A stretch of 64,000 bases of DNA from Actinoplanes sp. M2I2. GTDB taxonomy: Bacteria > Actinomycetota > Actinomycetes > Mycobacteriales > Micromonosporaceae. A program made the position numbers and the translations under genes. The stretch covers positions 1 to 64,000 of the forward strand of contig NZ_JALPVJ010000029.1 in NCBI RefSeq assembly GCF_023544445.1, in the 5' to 3' direction. Below are positions 7,846 to 16,541 of this stretch, one piece after another. Every line of letters begins with the position of its first letter. Position 1 is the first letter of the stretch. Under the pieces are notes generated by a model. That model ran no database searches. It saw nothing but the letters and a program-made list of their open reading frames with translations, and had not been told where the DNA came from.

Positions 7846-9543
7846 ATGACGACGCAGATTCACGTTCTCGATCTCGCCCCCTCCGATACCGGCTCACGAC
7901 CGGGTCCCCGGGCGCGGTTCGCCGGCCTGGCCGGGATCGTGCTCGCCGGGCTGGCCGCGGTCGCGGCCGTCGCGATGAGCCTCTGGTCCGCGATGAACAA
8001 CGACGTGACGTACGCGTTGGGAGGCATCGAGACCGCCGGCAAAGGCGGGGTGAGCATCTGGGACGTCTTCATCGCCCGGCCGCTCGCCTACCGCCTGCTG
8101 ATGGGGCTGCTCGACCTCCCGGTCGTCGACGGTGTCTCGCTGTTTACCGCGCACATCGTCACCCGGCTCGGCGCCGACCTGCTCGTCGTCGCCGTCGCCG
8201 TCGTGCTGTTCCTCGGTCTGCGGCGCGTCCTGAACGCCCGTGCGGCCGTTCTCGTGGCGGCGGCCACCGGGCTCTCCCTGATCATCGCGCCGCCGTGGCA
8301 CTTCCTCGAGCCCGACTGGGTGGCCGCCCTGGTCGCGGTGCTCGCGGTCGGTGCGGCCTTCGCGCCCCGCCGGCTCTGGCTCGGCGCCGTGCTGGGCGGT
8401 TTCGGCGCGTTCCTGGCCGTCGCCGTGAAGCTCGCGACCTTCCCGCTCGCCCTGCTGGCGCTGCTGCTGGTGGCCACGCTGGACCGGCGCCGGGCGGGCT
8501 GGGCCGCGGCGGCGACCGCCGGTTTCACCGTGGTCTGGTACGTCGCGACGAAGCACTTCCTGCCCTGGGAGACGCTCTGGCTCAACGACCAGGCCAACCT
8601 GGTGGCCAACTCACCCATCCACCACGGCATCCGGTGGCACGACATCCACCGTCTGCTGATCGGCCTCGGCGATGTCACCGTGCTGAGCCCGGTCGTGGCG
8701 GTGGCGCCGGCCGCTGCCGTGGCGCTCGTCCGGCGGGTCGAGGCGGGGCGTCCACGGTGGATCGCCGCCGCGATGGCGGTGATCGCCGCCGGTCTGCCGC
8801 TCGCGTCCGCGTACGGCCAGGGCGAGTTCTTCATGTACCACTTCGCGGCGGTGCCGGTGCTCGCCGTGGGGGTGTGGGCGACGGCGTTCGCGCTCTGCCC
8901 CGCGGCCCGCATGCCGCTGCTGGTCAGCACGGTGATCGTCGCGGCGGCCAGTTTCGTGCTGCTGCGGCGGCCACCCGAGTGGCGGCACGACCACGTCACG
9001 GTGGTGGCGCTCGCCTTCGCGGTGGTCGCCGTGATCGCCGCCGTCCTCACCTGGGCCAACCATGGCCGGGCGGCGCGCCCGGCGCCGACGACGGCCGGGG
9101 CGCTCGCCATGGTGCTGGCCACGCTGCCGAACGCGCCGCTGGCCTTCAGCGGCTACAACTACGCTCTGGGCAACGAGCGCCCGGCCGGTGCCGGCTATCC
9201 CGCGCTGCGGGAGCGGATCGGCCCCGACACCCCGGTGCTGTATCTGACGTTCGGATCGGTCAATTACCTGCTGGGCAACCCGACCAGCTGCCGTTACCCG
9301 TCACCGCAGTGGTTGCAGCGCGGCACCTACGTCCGCCCGGTGCGGTCGACCCGCAGCTACGCCGACAACGTCCGCTGCCTGACCGACGACCGGGCGCGCT
9401 ATCTCGTGTGGCAGCCGAGCTGGTTCTCCCAGACCAAGTCGAGCGCCGAGGTGCGCACGACCCTCCACAACCGCTTCGACTGCTCACTGGAAGCGCGTGT
9501 CCCCGCCCCGAAGGGCATCGTCGTTTGTCCGGCCCGGTCGTGA
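7846..9543 (+). CDS. Polytopic integral membrane protein (GT-C glycosyltransferase-like)
   Basis: This 565-aa protein has about ten hydrophobic helices from residue 28 to about 435, then an extracellular-looking C-terminal domain with four Cys residues (SCRYP, NVRCL, FDCSL, VVCP). An early loop after TM1 contains acidic and Asn residues (NNDVTYALGG), where GT-C mannosyl- or arabinosyltransferases carry their catalytic Asp. That layout suggests a polyprenyl-phosphate-sugar-dependent transferase of the envelope, but I see no diagnostic motif, so the class is inferred. It is monocistronic. Confidence 0.7.
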   Translation: MTTQIHVLDLAPSDTGSRPGPRARFAGLAGIVLAGLAAVAAVAMSLWSAMNNDVTYALGGIETAGKGGVSIWDVFIARPLAYRLLMGLLDLPVVDGVSLFTAHIVTRLGADLLVVAVAVVLFLGLRRVLNARAAVLVAAATGLSLIIAPPWHFLEPDWVAALVAVLAVGAAFAPRRLWLGAVLGGFGAFLAVAVKLATFPLALLALLLVATLDRRRAGWAAAATAGFTVVWYVATKHFLPWETLWLNDQANLVANSPIHHGIRWHDIHRLLIGLGDVTVLSPVVAVAPAAAVALVRRVEAGRPRWIAAAMAVIAAGLPLASAYGQGEFFMYHFAAVPVLAVGVWATAFALCPAARMPLLVSTVIVAAASFVLLRRPPEWRHDHVTVVALAFAVVAVIAAVLTWANHGRAARPAPTTAGALAMVLATLPNAPLAFSGYNYALGNERPAGAGYPALRERIGPDTPVLYLTFGSVNYLLGNPTSCRYPSPQWLQRGTYVRPVRSTRSYADNVRCLTDDRARYLVWQPSWFSQTKSSAEVRTTLHNRFDCSLEARVPAPKGIVVCPARS

Positions 9544-9584
9544 CGACTGGCCGTTCGGTCAATGAGTATCGGCCGCTCAAGACA

Positions 9585-9614
9585 TTGAGGATCGTCTTAA
9601 CGAAGAGTTAGGGT
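9585..9614 (+). promoter_or_regulatory. Candidate promoter of the galactose-oxidase-like gene
   Basis: TTGAGG at 9585-9590 and TAGGGT at 9609-9614 are separated by 18 bp and resemble -35 and -10 elements of housekeeping sigma factors in actinomycetes. The start codon lies about 110 bp downstream. Evidence is sequence resemblance only. Confidence 0.35.
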
Positions 9615-9726
9615 GGTCAACGTCCGCAGGAGACATCCGGCTTTCGTCCGCGATCGCCTTTTCCGGGGGTGCACACCGATTCCCCCCGGCCCAGGGTCTT
9701 CCTGACGTCGGCGAAAGGGCTCCCAC

Positions 9727-11862
9727 ATGCTTAGGCGTGATCGTCTTGTCGTTCCCGGAGTTTTCTCCGCGTTGTTGCTTCTGAGCACGTTCATCGTCGA
9801 CTCCACCGTTCACGCCTCCGCGTCCGCCTCCGCGTCTTCTTCCGCTCAGGTTCAGGGCGACGGGCACGCCCATCAGCATGCCGACGCGCATTCCCTCGGC
9901 CCGGACGACGAGCGCGAGCACATGGCCGAGGACCTGGCCGGCACGCCGATGAGCGTCATCGAGTCACGGACCGCCGAGAACGCCTCCCGCATTCAGCGGG
10001 CCACCGGCGTACGCCCCGGAACGTCACGCAAGAAGGCGGCCGCCGCGGTCGACCCGGGCATCGCCGGATCGTGGAGCTCGGTCGTCGACACGCCGGTCAT
10101 CCCGGTCTTCACGGCGGTGCTGCCCAATGGCAAGGCGCTGATCTGGGACTCGGTCGGCGACGGTCCGAGCGAGTCGTACCCCGATCACAGCTTCACCCGG
10201 GCGATGGTCTGGAATCCGGCCGACGACACCTACAAGCGGGTCGATCTGCAGGGCTCCAACATTTTCTGCGCGGGATTCGCCCATCTGAGCAACGGCAACA
10301 TTCTGGTCGCCGGCGGAAATGCCAACGCGAAACTCGACGGCACGGTCCACACGTACGTCTTCGACTGGAAGAACGAAACGTGGACCCGCGGCAAGGACAT
10401 GGCCGGCGCGCGCTGGTATCCGTCGGTGGCCGAGATGGCGAACGGCGAAGCCGTCATCATCGGTGGCGGCCCGGCGACCGCCGAGGTCTACCAGGCGAAC
10501 GGCGCTATTCGTGCGCTGACCGGATTCACCAAATACAGCGCGCGACTCTATCCCTACATGGTGTCGCGTCCGGACACTCAGCTCGGCCTGTTCGGTCCGT
10601 ACCAAACTGCCTACACCATCAACACCACCGGCACGGGTGTCATCACAGCGACCGGCACTCGTGATGCCATTGTCCGCGACTACGGCAGCTTCGCCCCGTA
10701 CGACATCGGCAAATCGCTCGTCGTCGGTGGTGGCATCATCACCGAGAACGGCGCGCAGAAGGTGCCAACCCGGACGGCTGTGGTCCTGAACAGCAACACC
10801 GGGCTGTTCCCGTCCATCGCGCCGACCGGGTCCATGTCGACCGGGCGCCGCCAGGCCAACGCGACCCTGCTCGCCGACGGTTCGGTGCTGGCCACCGGCG
10901 GCCTGACCAGCGCGGTCAACTCGCCCGTGGTCGACCTGGCCAACGCGGCCACGTCGGCCGAGCGGTGGGATCCGGCGACCGGTCAGTGGACCGTGCTCGG
11001 GAGCGCCAGCCGGGTCCGGCAATACCACTCGACGGCGGCGCTGCTGCCGGACGGCCGGGTCATGACCGGTGGCGGCGGGGTTTGCGCGGCCTGCGTCGAC
11101 GCCGGCTACCTCGAGAAGAACGTCGAATACTTCACCCCGCCCTACCTGTACAAGAAGGACGGCAGCGGCGAGCTCGCGACGCGACCGGTCATCTCCACCG
11201 CGCCGACCACCGCCGGGATCGGCGCGACCTTCACGATCTCGTCACCACAGGCCGCCGGCATCCGGAAGGTGGCGCTGGTCGGGTTGGGTGACGTGACCCA
11301 CGGGGTGGACCAGGGGCAGCGCTACGTGCCACTGAAGTACACGACCGCGGGCACGAACCTGACGGTGACCGGCCCTCCGAACGGCGGCGTGGCGCCACCC
11401 GGCTACTACATGCTGTTCGTCATCGACGCGGCCGGTGTTCCCTCCGTCGCCAAGATGATCCAGATCGCCAAGGGCCCCAACCCGGTGATGAGCGGAGTCA
11501 AGAACAGCACCGGCCGGTGCATCGACGTGCCGACGTCCTCGCTGGCCCCGCAGACCTACCTGCAGACCTTCACGTGCAACTCCTCCAAGGCGCAGTCGCT
11601 GTCCCGGTTGCCCGACGACAGGACGCTGCGCGTGCTTGGCAACTGCGTCGACGTGCCGTACAGCCGATTCAACGCGGCCCAGAAGATCTGGGCCTTCACC
11701 TGCAACGCCTCCGGCGCGCAGACCTGGCAGTTCGGCACCGACGGCACCATCCGGCCGGCCACCAAGACCACGATGTGCCTGGCCGCGGCCTCCAACGCCG
11801 AGAGGGCCGCGGTCCAGCTCGCAACCTGCAACGGCGCCGCGCTCCAGAAATGGACGTGGTAG
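9727..11862 (+). CDS. Secreted galactose/glyoxal-oxidase-like protein with ricin-type lectin domain
   Basis: The 711-aa product has a signal peptide (about residues 1-32). The central part consists of kelch-like beta-propeller repeats (for example NGNILVAGGNAN, ADGSVLATGG, PDGRVMTGGGG) followed by an immunoglobulin-like DUF1929 segment (about residues 480-580), as in copper radical oxidases of the GlxA/galactose oxidase group. Residues about 590-711 form a ricin B/CBM13-like lectin with QxW-type repeats (ALQKWTW at the end) and paired Cys. Family members oxidise primary alcohols or aldehydes with a Cys-Tyr radical and Cu; activity here is inferred. The lectin tail suggests a polysaccharide target. 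Confidence 0.85.
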   Translation: MLRRDRLVVPGVFSALLLLSTFIVDSTVHASASASASSSAQVQGDGHAHQHADAHSLGPDDEREHMAEDLAGTPMSVIESRTAENASRIQRATGVRPGTSRKKAAAAVDPGIAGSWSSVVDTPVIPVFTAVLPNGKALIWDSVGDGPSESYPDHSFTRAMVWNPADDTYKRVDLQGSNIFCAGFAHLSNGNILVAGGNANAKLDGTVHTYVFDWKNETWTRGKDMAGARWYPSVAEMANGEAVIIGGGPATAEVYQANGAIRALTGFTKYSARLYPYMVSRPDTQLGLFGPYQTAYTINTTGTGVITATGTRDAIVRDYGSFAPYDIGKSLVVGGGIITENGAQKVPTRTAVVLNSNTGLFPSIAPTGSMSTGRRQANATLLADGSVLATGGLTSAVNSPVVDLANAATSAERWDPATGQWTVLGSASRVRQYHSTAALLPDGRVMTGGGGVCAACVDAGYLEKNVEYFTPPYLYKKDGSGELATRPVISTAPTTAGIGATFTISSPQAAGIRKVALVGLGDVTHGVDQGQRYVPLKYTTAGTNLTVTGPPNGGVAPPGYYMLFVIDAAGVPSVAKMIQIAKGPNPVMSGVKNSTGRCIDVPTSSLAPQTYLQTFTCNSSKAQSLSRLPDDRTLRVLGNCVDVPYSRFNAAQKIWAFTCNASGAQTWQFGTDGTIRPATKTTMCLAAASNAERAAVQLATCNGAALQKWTW

Positions 11863-11875
11863 GCGCCGCGGGACG

Positions 11876-12127
11876 TTATTCGGCGGGGGCAGCCGGCTCC
11901 GGCTCGGCTGCCTCTTCCACATGCACCGGGGAAGACGTGAGCAGCTCGACCTCCCAATGCTCGGCCAGCCCCTCGTCCTCGTCCTCGGCCTCGAGGTAGC
12001 TGCGCACGCGGACACCGAGCCCGAGCCGGCTGGCCGCCCGCAGATGCTCGGTGACGTCTTCGATGCTGGTCAGGTAGTGCGTGGCGAGGAGATCGGGCTG
12101 CTCGGCGGTCTCGAAAAGATCAGTCAC
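11876..12127 (-). CDS. Small acidic hypothetical protein
   Basis: I take GTG 12127 as the start, giving 83 aa (VTDLFETAEQPDLLATHYLT at the N-terminus); the open frame extends further upstream but would overlap the divergent oxidoreductase gene. The C-terminal 30 residues are rich in Glu, Pro and Ala and look disordered. Residues 1-65 could form a compact alpha/beta domain of the kind found in small actinomycete proteins of unknown function. No motif is recognised. Confidence 0.55.
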   Translation of the reverse strand: MTDLFETAEQPDLLATHYLTSIEDVTEHLRAASRLGLGVRVRSYLEAEDEDEGLAEHWEVELLTSSPVHVEEAAEPEPAAPAE

Positions 12128-12170
12128 CGCACCAGGGTAAGAGGCTCTCGGACTTCCCGCCGGGCGGTGG

Positions 12171-13055
12171 GTGTGCGTTATCGTCTCGGAGGTGGCCCGA
12201 CGACTCGTAAGCGTGTGGCAACCGTTCTTCCTCAGCAGCGAGAGCTCGCAGGCGGCCCTTGCCGCCGCCCTCGAGCTGGAGGAGCTGGGGTACTCCCGGA
12301 TCTGGTTCTCGGCCGGCTTCGAGAGGACGCTGCCGTCGCGCTTCCGTGAGCTCGTGGAGGGGACCGAGCGCATCGGCGTCGCCTCGGGCATCGCCACCAT
12401 CTGGCACACCTCGCCGGCCGAGACCGCGGCGTTCGCCAACCAGATGGAAAACGATCACCCGGGCCGGTTCCTGCTCGGTCTCGGCGCCAGCCACGCCGTC
12501 CTGGTCGACGGCGACGGCACCGACTACCGCAAGCCCTACTCGAAAATGGTCGAGTATCTCGACGCGGCCGACGCCGCCGGACTGGCACCCCAGCACCGCG
12601 TCCTCGCCGCTCTCGGCCCGCGCATGCTGGAACTCTCCCGCGACCGTGCGGCCGGCGCCCACCCGTACTTCACCACCGCCGAGCACACCGCCGAGGCCCG
12701 CACGACGATCGGCCCCGACCGGCTGCTCGCCCCCGAGGTGGCCGTCGTCCTCGAGCCCGACCCGGCGGCCGCGCGCGCCATCGCCCGGCGGTACACCGCC
12801 GGTTATCTCGGCCTGCCCAACTACACGAACAACCTGCGGCGATTCGGCTGGACCGACGAAGACCTCGCCGGCAGCGGCAGCGACCGCCTCGTCGACGCCC
12901 TCATCCCGTGGGGCACGGCCGACCAGGTGGCCGCCGGCCTCGAGAAGCACTACCAGGCCGGCGCCGACGAGGTAGCCATCCAGGTCCTCACCAGCGGCGA
13001 CGAGGTCGTCTTCCCCGCCGGGGCGTTCCGCGCCCTCGCCGCCGTCCTCATCTGA
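12171..13055 (+). CDS. LLM-class F420-dependent oxidoreductase-like protein
   Basis: The 294-aa product has the luciferase-like monooxygenase (TIM-barrel) pattern: ALELEELGYSRIWFSAG near the start, RIGVASGIATIW, NQMENDHPGRFLLGLGASH, then a C-terminal WGTADQVAAGL. In actinomycetes this subgroup (TIGR03620-like) usually uses reduced F420, hence the name; the substrate is unknown. The start is uncertain because in-frame GTGs at 12171, 12192 and 12213 are all possible. It is divergent from the small acidic gene. Confidence 0.8.
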   Translation: MCVIVSEVARRLVSVWQPFFLSSESSQAALAAALELEELGYSRIWFSAGFERTLPSRFRELVEGTERIGVASGIATIWHTSPAETAAFANQMENDHPGRFLLGLGASHAVLVDGDGTDYRKPYSKMVEYLDAADAAGLAPQHRVLAALGPRMLELSRDRAAGAHPYFTTAEHTAEARTTIGPDRLLAPEVAVVLEPDPAAARAIARRYTAGYLGLPNYTNNLRRFGWTDEDLAGSGSDRLVDALIPWGTADQVAAGLEKHYQAGADEVAIQVLTSGDEVVFPAGAFRALAAVLI

Positions 13056-13122
13056 GAGCGGATCGGTCAGGTCTGAGTCGCGATCTAGCATTGCTATCAG
13101 GCCATAAGTGGCGAGGAGATGA

Positions 13123-13458
13123 GGCGGCCTCTACACGACATCGGTCACTGTTGCCGAGATCCGCTACGGCATCGCGCGTCTGACGGACGGTCGCCGTAAG
13201 CACGATCTTCATCAGGCGGCCAACGAAATCTTCGCCGCGTTCCCTCGCCAAGTCCTGTCTTTCGACCTTGCCGCGGCCACTGCCTACGCGGATGTGGTGG
13301 CCGGCAGGGAGCAAGACGGCAACCCGATCAGCGGATTCGACGGCCAGGTCGCCGCTATCTGCCGATCTCGCGCCGCGACCCTCGCCACGCGCAACACCAA
13401 GGACTTCATCGACACCGGAATCGCGCTCGTCGACCCATGGCAGGAGACAGTCGCCTGA
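13123..13458 (+). pseudogene. VapC-like PIN-domain toxin, 5'-truncated remnant
   Basis: After a stop at 13120-13122 the frame reads LYTTSVTVAEIRYGIARL and continues for about 105 codons to TGA 13456-13458. It contains the second half of a FitB/VapC PIN domain: SVTVAEI, FDLAAATAYADVVAGRE, SGFDGQVAAICRSR and LATRNTKDF, with the C-terminal acidic residues of the metal site. The N-terminal third, including the first catalytic Asp, is absent and no start codon is available. No antitoxin gene is seen upstream. It is most likely a dead toxin fragment. Confidence 0.75.
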
Positions 13459-13614
13459 CTTCGTCACCTCGATGGTCGTGCGAGCAGGATCAACTCGGCC
13501 TGCCAATGGCGGTATGCGTTGAGCAGTGAGGCCTTCGGCACTCCGCTGATCTAGCACCTGTGCTGCACCCGCTGAATCACCAGGTGCGCACCCACGCCGG
13601 CCGAACCGTTCGGC

Positions 13615-14805
13615 GTGAAGATCCGTACTGCTGCCCGGCTCATCGGGACCCTCACTGCTGTCACGCTTCTGGGCGCCACGCTGCCCGGACCGGCTGCGGC
13701 GATCGCCGGCCCGGACACCGCCGCTGTCTCGGCGGCCGACCCGTCGTCCGGCGCGCTCAAGGTGATGCCGCTCGGCGACTCGATCACCTGGGGCAGCGGG
13801 TCGGCTGACTCGCGGGTGGGCAACCGGACCGGCGCGCCCACGGCCAGCGGCTACCGCATCGACCTGCGGAACCGGCTGGAGGCGGCCGGTCTGAACGTGG
13901 ACTTCGTCGGCTCACAGCAGGCGGGCCCGGCAGGCGCGGACCGCGACAACGAAGGCCACCCCGGCTGGCGCATCGACCAGATCGCCGCGAACGTCGACGG
14001 CTGGCTGGCCACCTACCAGCCCGATGTGATCCTGCTGCACATCGGCACCAACGACCTGGCCCAGAACAGGAGCGTCGACGCCTCGGCCGCCCGGCTGTCC
14101 GCGCTGATCGACCAGATCCGCGCCGCCCGCCCCTACGCCGACGTCTTCGTGCAGCAACTCGTCCAAGGCCACGTCGAGCCGTACAAGAGCCGGATCGCGG
14201 CCTACAACAAGAGGATCCCCGGCGTCGTGGCCGGCAAGGACCCCCGGGTCCGGCTGGTCGACCAGTCGTCGATCGGCGGGCTGTCGGAGTTCGACAACCT
14301 GCACCCCAACGACGACGGCTACGCCAAGATGGCCTACAACCTCTACCGGGCCATGGCCGAGGTCTACCAGGGCGGCAACGTTTGGCCCACCGGCGACAAC
14401 CCGTACACGGCCACCGCCGCGACCCTGTGCTTCCGGATCAACCGGACCGTGGCCGGCCAGAAGACCTGGCGCGCCGAGTGCAGCCCCTGGACCCGCCGTA
14501 CGGTCACCACCACTGTCGCCGGCCGGACCGTCTCCACCGCCACGTGGCAGCGGCTCGGCACCGCCACTGAGACGTACGCGGTCCACGTCAAGGCGTACTA
14601 CACCACCAGGAAGGTCACCGGCGTCGCCAAGGTATGGGTGAAGGACAAGATCGTCAAGGGCCGGGTACGGGTGAAGGCCCACTACGAGACCCGGACGGTC
14701 ACCAGGGTCATCAAGGTCTTGGTCAAGGCCCACTACGAGACACGCACGCGCGTCGTGACCGGCTGGCTGTCCGACGACCCGTATGTCACCAACGCCGGAA
14801 GATAG
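13615..14805 (+). CDS. Secreted SGNH/GDSL hydrolase
   Basis: The 396-aa protein starts with a signal peptide (KIRTAARLIGTLTAVTLLGA, cleavage after PAAA). The SGNH blocks are clear: block I GDSITWGSGS (about residue 55-64), block III IGTND (about 143-147) and block V DNLHPND with the catalytic Asp and His. These enzymes are extracellular esterases or acetyl-xylan-type deacylases. After about residue 255 comes a low-complexity tail with repeated KAHYETRT and VKVW/VKVLVK segments. The frame ends at TAG 14803-14805, and a related tail continues in another frame just downstream (see next entry). Confidence 0.85.
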   Translation: MKIRTAARLIGTLTAVTLLGATLPGPAAAIAGPDTAAVSAADPSSGALKVMPLGDSITWGSGSADSRVGNRTGAPTASGYRIDLRNRLEAAGLNVDFVGSQQAGPAGADRDNEGHPGWRIDQIAANVDGWLATYQPDVILLHIGTNDLAQNRSVDASAARLSALIDQIRAARPYADVFVQQLVQGHVEPYKSRIAAYNKRIPGVVAGKDPRVRLVDQSSIGGLSEFDNLHPNDDGYAKMAYNLYRAMAEVYQGGNVWPTGDNPYTATAATLCFRINRTVAGQKTWRAECSPWTRRTVTTTVAGRTVSTATWQRLGTATETYAVHVKAYYTTRKVTGVAKVWVKDKIVKGRVRVKAHYETRTVTRVIKVLVKAHYETRTRVVTGWLSDDPYVTNAGR

Positions 14806-14944
14806 CGTTCCGAGCGGCAAAGCGGCGTACAGCTTCACGCTCAGCACCAAGAAATACGGGAAGAAGGGCTTCAAAATCCACCTTCGCGCGTACGACAAGG
14901 TGGGCAACGTGACAACAACGGCGGCGCGCACCTGGCACCGCTGA
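14792..14944 (+). pseudogene. Out-of-frame C-terminal tail of the SGNH hydrolase
   Basis: In the +1 frame relative to the hydrolase, 50 codons encode a Ser/Lys/Thr-rich segment (SGKAAYSFTLSTKKYGKKGF, then HLRAYDKVGNVTTT) ending at TGA 14942-14944. This looks like the end of a bacterial Ig-like or adhesion domain and begins inside the last codons of the hydrolase. The simplest reading is a small indel or deletion that separated it from the parent gene. A separate short gene is less likely, as it has no start or ribosome-binding site. Confidence 0.5.
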
Positions 14945-14956
14945 CAGGCGTATCGC

Positions 14957-14992
14957 GAACGGCGCCGGCTCACCGCGAGCCCGGCGCCGTTC
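14957..14992 (+). terminator. Terminator-like hairpin after the SGNH hydrolase
   Basis: A perfect 12-bp GC-rich stem (GAACGGCGCCGG at 14957-14968 with its complement at 14981-14992) closes a 12-nt loop. It starts 12 bp after the last stop codon of the hydrolase tail and is followed by TGATCTTCC. The strength and position fit a transcription terminator, although the T-run is weak, as is common in actinomycetes. Confidence 0.6.
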
Positions 14993-15156
14993 TGATCTTC
15001 CTGGACAGGCAGGCGCTGCTCGGGCCGGGCACGCGTCGCCTGCACGATGCCGCTACCTTTGATCAGCGTCGATTGCCTGGAGGCGCGCCGTCCGCGATGC
15101 GCCTGGTGAACCGAGAGGTGAGTGCGACCGGATTGGCCTAGGCCTGCCGGCTTCGC

Positions 15157-15453
15157 GTGCACGCCGACGAGTCCGGCCGTAGAGGCAACGCCTACGTCGA
15201 GAGCTGGGACGGCCACACGGGCACAGCGCAGGGCGTCTTCCCCTGCTCCGGTGCTGATCCGGTGTCCGCGCTGGTGGCCGTAGCCGCGGACACGCAAGAC
15301 GCAGTGATGCATACGCTCTGGCCGACTTGGCCGGTGTGTCCCTCACACCGGCTCGGCGCCCATGCTCGAATTGACAACGAGGCAGGCGTCTGGTGGTGCA
15401 CCGGCGGACACGGTCATGTCGTTGCGGCAATCGGTGGATGGGAAGCCATGTGA
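15157..15453 (+). CDS. Hypothetical protein (small actinomycete family)
   Basis: A 98-aa frame starts at GTG 15157. Its C-terminal half has the pattern LWPTWPVCPSHRLGAHA ... VWWCTGGHGHVVAAIG, which I associate with a widespread small actinobacterial family in which a Cys-Pro-x-His and a WWC segment may bind metal. No function is known to me. The N-terminus may be longer or truncated. It is the last gene before the tRNA-Lys fragment. Confidence 0.5.
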   Translation: MHADESGRRGNAYVESWDGHTGTAQGVFPCSGADPVSALVAVAADTQDAVMHTLWPTWPVCPSHRLGAHARIDNEAGVWWCTGGHGHVVAAIGGWEAM

Positions 15454-15629
15454 GTCAGCCCGCAACTGCTCGTATCGCGCGATAACCGCCGGCAAGTCTC
15501 GGAGAGCTGAAGCTTGGCGTTCCCTTGATGTCGAGCCACGGTGGCTGGGTGCTCCGTCTGGCGTCGAAACGGAGCATCCGCAGGGATGGGCTCCGGCGCT
15601 TCAGGCGCCGTTTCCGCAGTTCAACAGAG

Positions 15630-15671
15630 TGGGCCGCCGGGGACTCGAACCCCGAACCTATGGATTAAAAG
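15630..15671 (-). other. attachment-site scar: 3' part of a tRNA-Lys(TTT) gene
   Basis: Read on the minus strand, these 42 nt give an anticodon loop CTTTTAA (anticodon TTT), the 3' strand of the anticodon stem, a variable loop, a perfect T-arm (CGGGG/CCCCG around TTCGAGT), the acceptor 3' strand GCGGCCC and discriminator A. Sequence beyond 15,671 does not pair as an anticodon stem, and the D-arm and 5' acceptor strand are missing, so this is not a working tRNA. A tRNA 3' end without its 5' half is the typical far-end att copy left by a tyrosine-integrase element. The orientation puts the element at higher coordinates. Confidence 0.7.
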
Positions 15672-16451
15672 CCACCAGCGCGGCCGGTACAGCTTCCAGC
15701 GCAGAACATCTGGGACTGCCTCTAGCTGGACAAACTCAGCTTTCACGCGTCGCCAACCCGCCGGCCGTGGACCGATTCTGCTCCATCGCTGCTCGCGCGA
15801 TCGAGGCCTGAATCGAGGCGCGAGAGCCATCCGCGGCGCGGAGGCGAAGGGCATGGCGGCTCAGACCGGAGGTAGTGTGCGGCATGACGCAACCGAGGAA
15901 CCGCGGACGTCGTCCCAAAGCATCGGGTTCCTAATGCGGACAGTTGTCAGAGCGCAGCACAGACTACCTGCAGAAACGCTTATTAAGAGCGCAACTGTCG
16001 CAGGGTCTTCGCTCGAAGGTTGCTCCGAGGGTCGAGCGTTTGAACGGCCAGCGTGGAGTCGTTCCGATCTTCCGATCCCTAGTCGTATGCCTATCAATAT
16101 CAATGCGGGATTTCTCGCTGCCGGAGCCAATGATCCGACTTGGCCGTGCTGATTTAGTCACGGTAGTGCGGGCGGGTCGTTAACATCCGACACCCACAAA
16201 CGCTCCCACCCACCATCGCTCCGCGTGAAGTCGCCGCCTGTAGTGCTGGTTAGGGCGAAGGGGGAACCGCGGACAGACCAGCGGTTGCGCCAGCTGGCGG
16301 ACGCTGATGCAATCCAGGACCACGACGGATCACCATGCCTGCAGTTGCCAACTCCAGCTTAACCAGGGCCGAGAGCGCCTGATTTACTTGCAAATACCAC
16401 TATTGCGGCTAAACCGACATGGCTGACCAAGTTGCGAGCGTCGCCTACGAC
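15672..16451. other. Non-coding stretch at the left edge of the accessory region
   Basis: About 780 bases hold no frame that looks like a real gene: the candidates are short, have no ribosome-binding site and encode unbalanced sequences. Base composition is lower in GC and more variable than the region to the left. I see no recognisable RNA gene. Confidence 0.5.
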
Positions 16452-16528
16452 TTGGACCCTATCCGGAGGCTCGCCGTACGATAGCGGACACCAACGCGGT
16501 CCGAGGCAGAAATGGACCGTATCCGCAG
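16452..16528 (+). promoter_or_regulatory. Candidate promoter and direct-repeat operator upstream of the defence operon
   Basis: A -35-like TTGGAC (16452-16457) and -10-like TACGAT (16477-16482) are 19 bp apart. A 16-bp direct repeat, TGGACCSTATCCGSAG (S = C or G), occurs at 16453-16468, over the -35, and again at 16513-16528, between the presumed transcription start and the ribosome-binding site; only the two S positions differ. Two copies bracketing a promoter suggest a repressor or activator site. The regulator is unknown. Confidence 0.35.
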
Positions 16529-16541
16529 ACGGAGGTAGTGG

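Noticed and set aside
15605..15700. A complete tRNA-Lys gene on the minus strand
   Set aside because: Only the part from the anticodon loop to the 3' end folds; the anticodon stem 5' strand does not pair and the 5' acceptor strand is absent.
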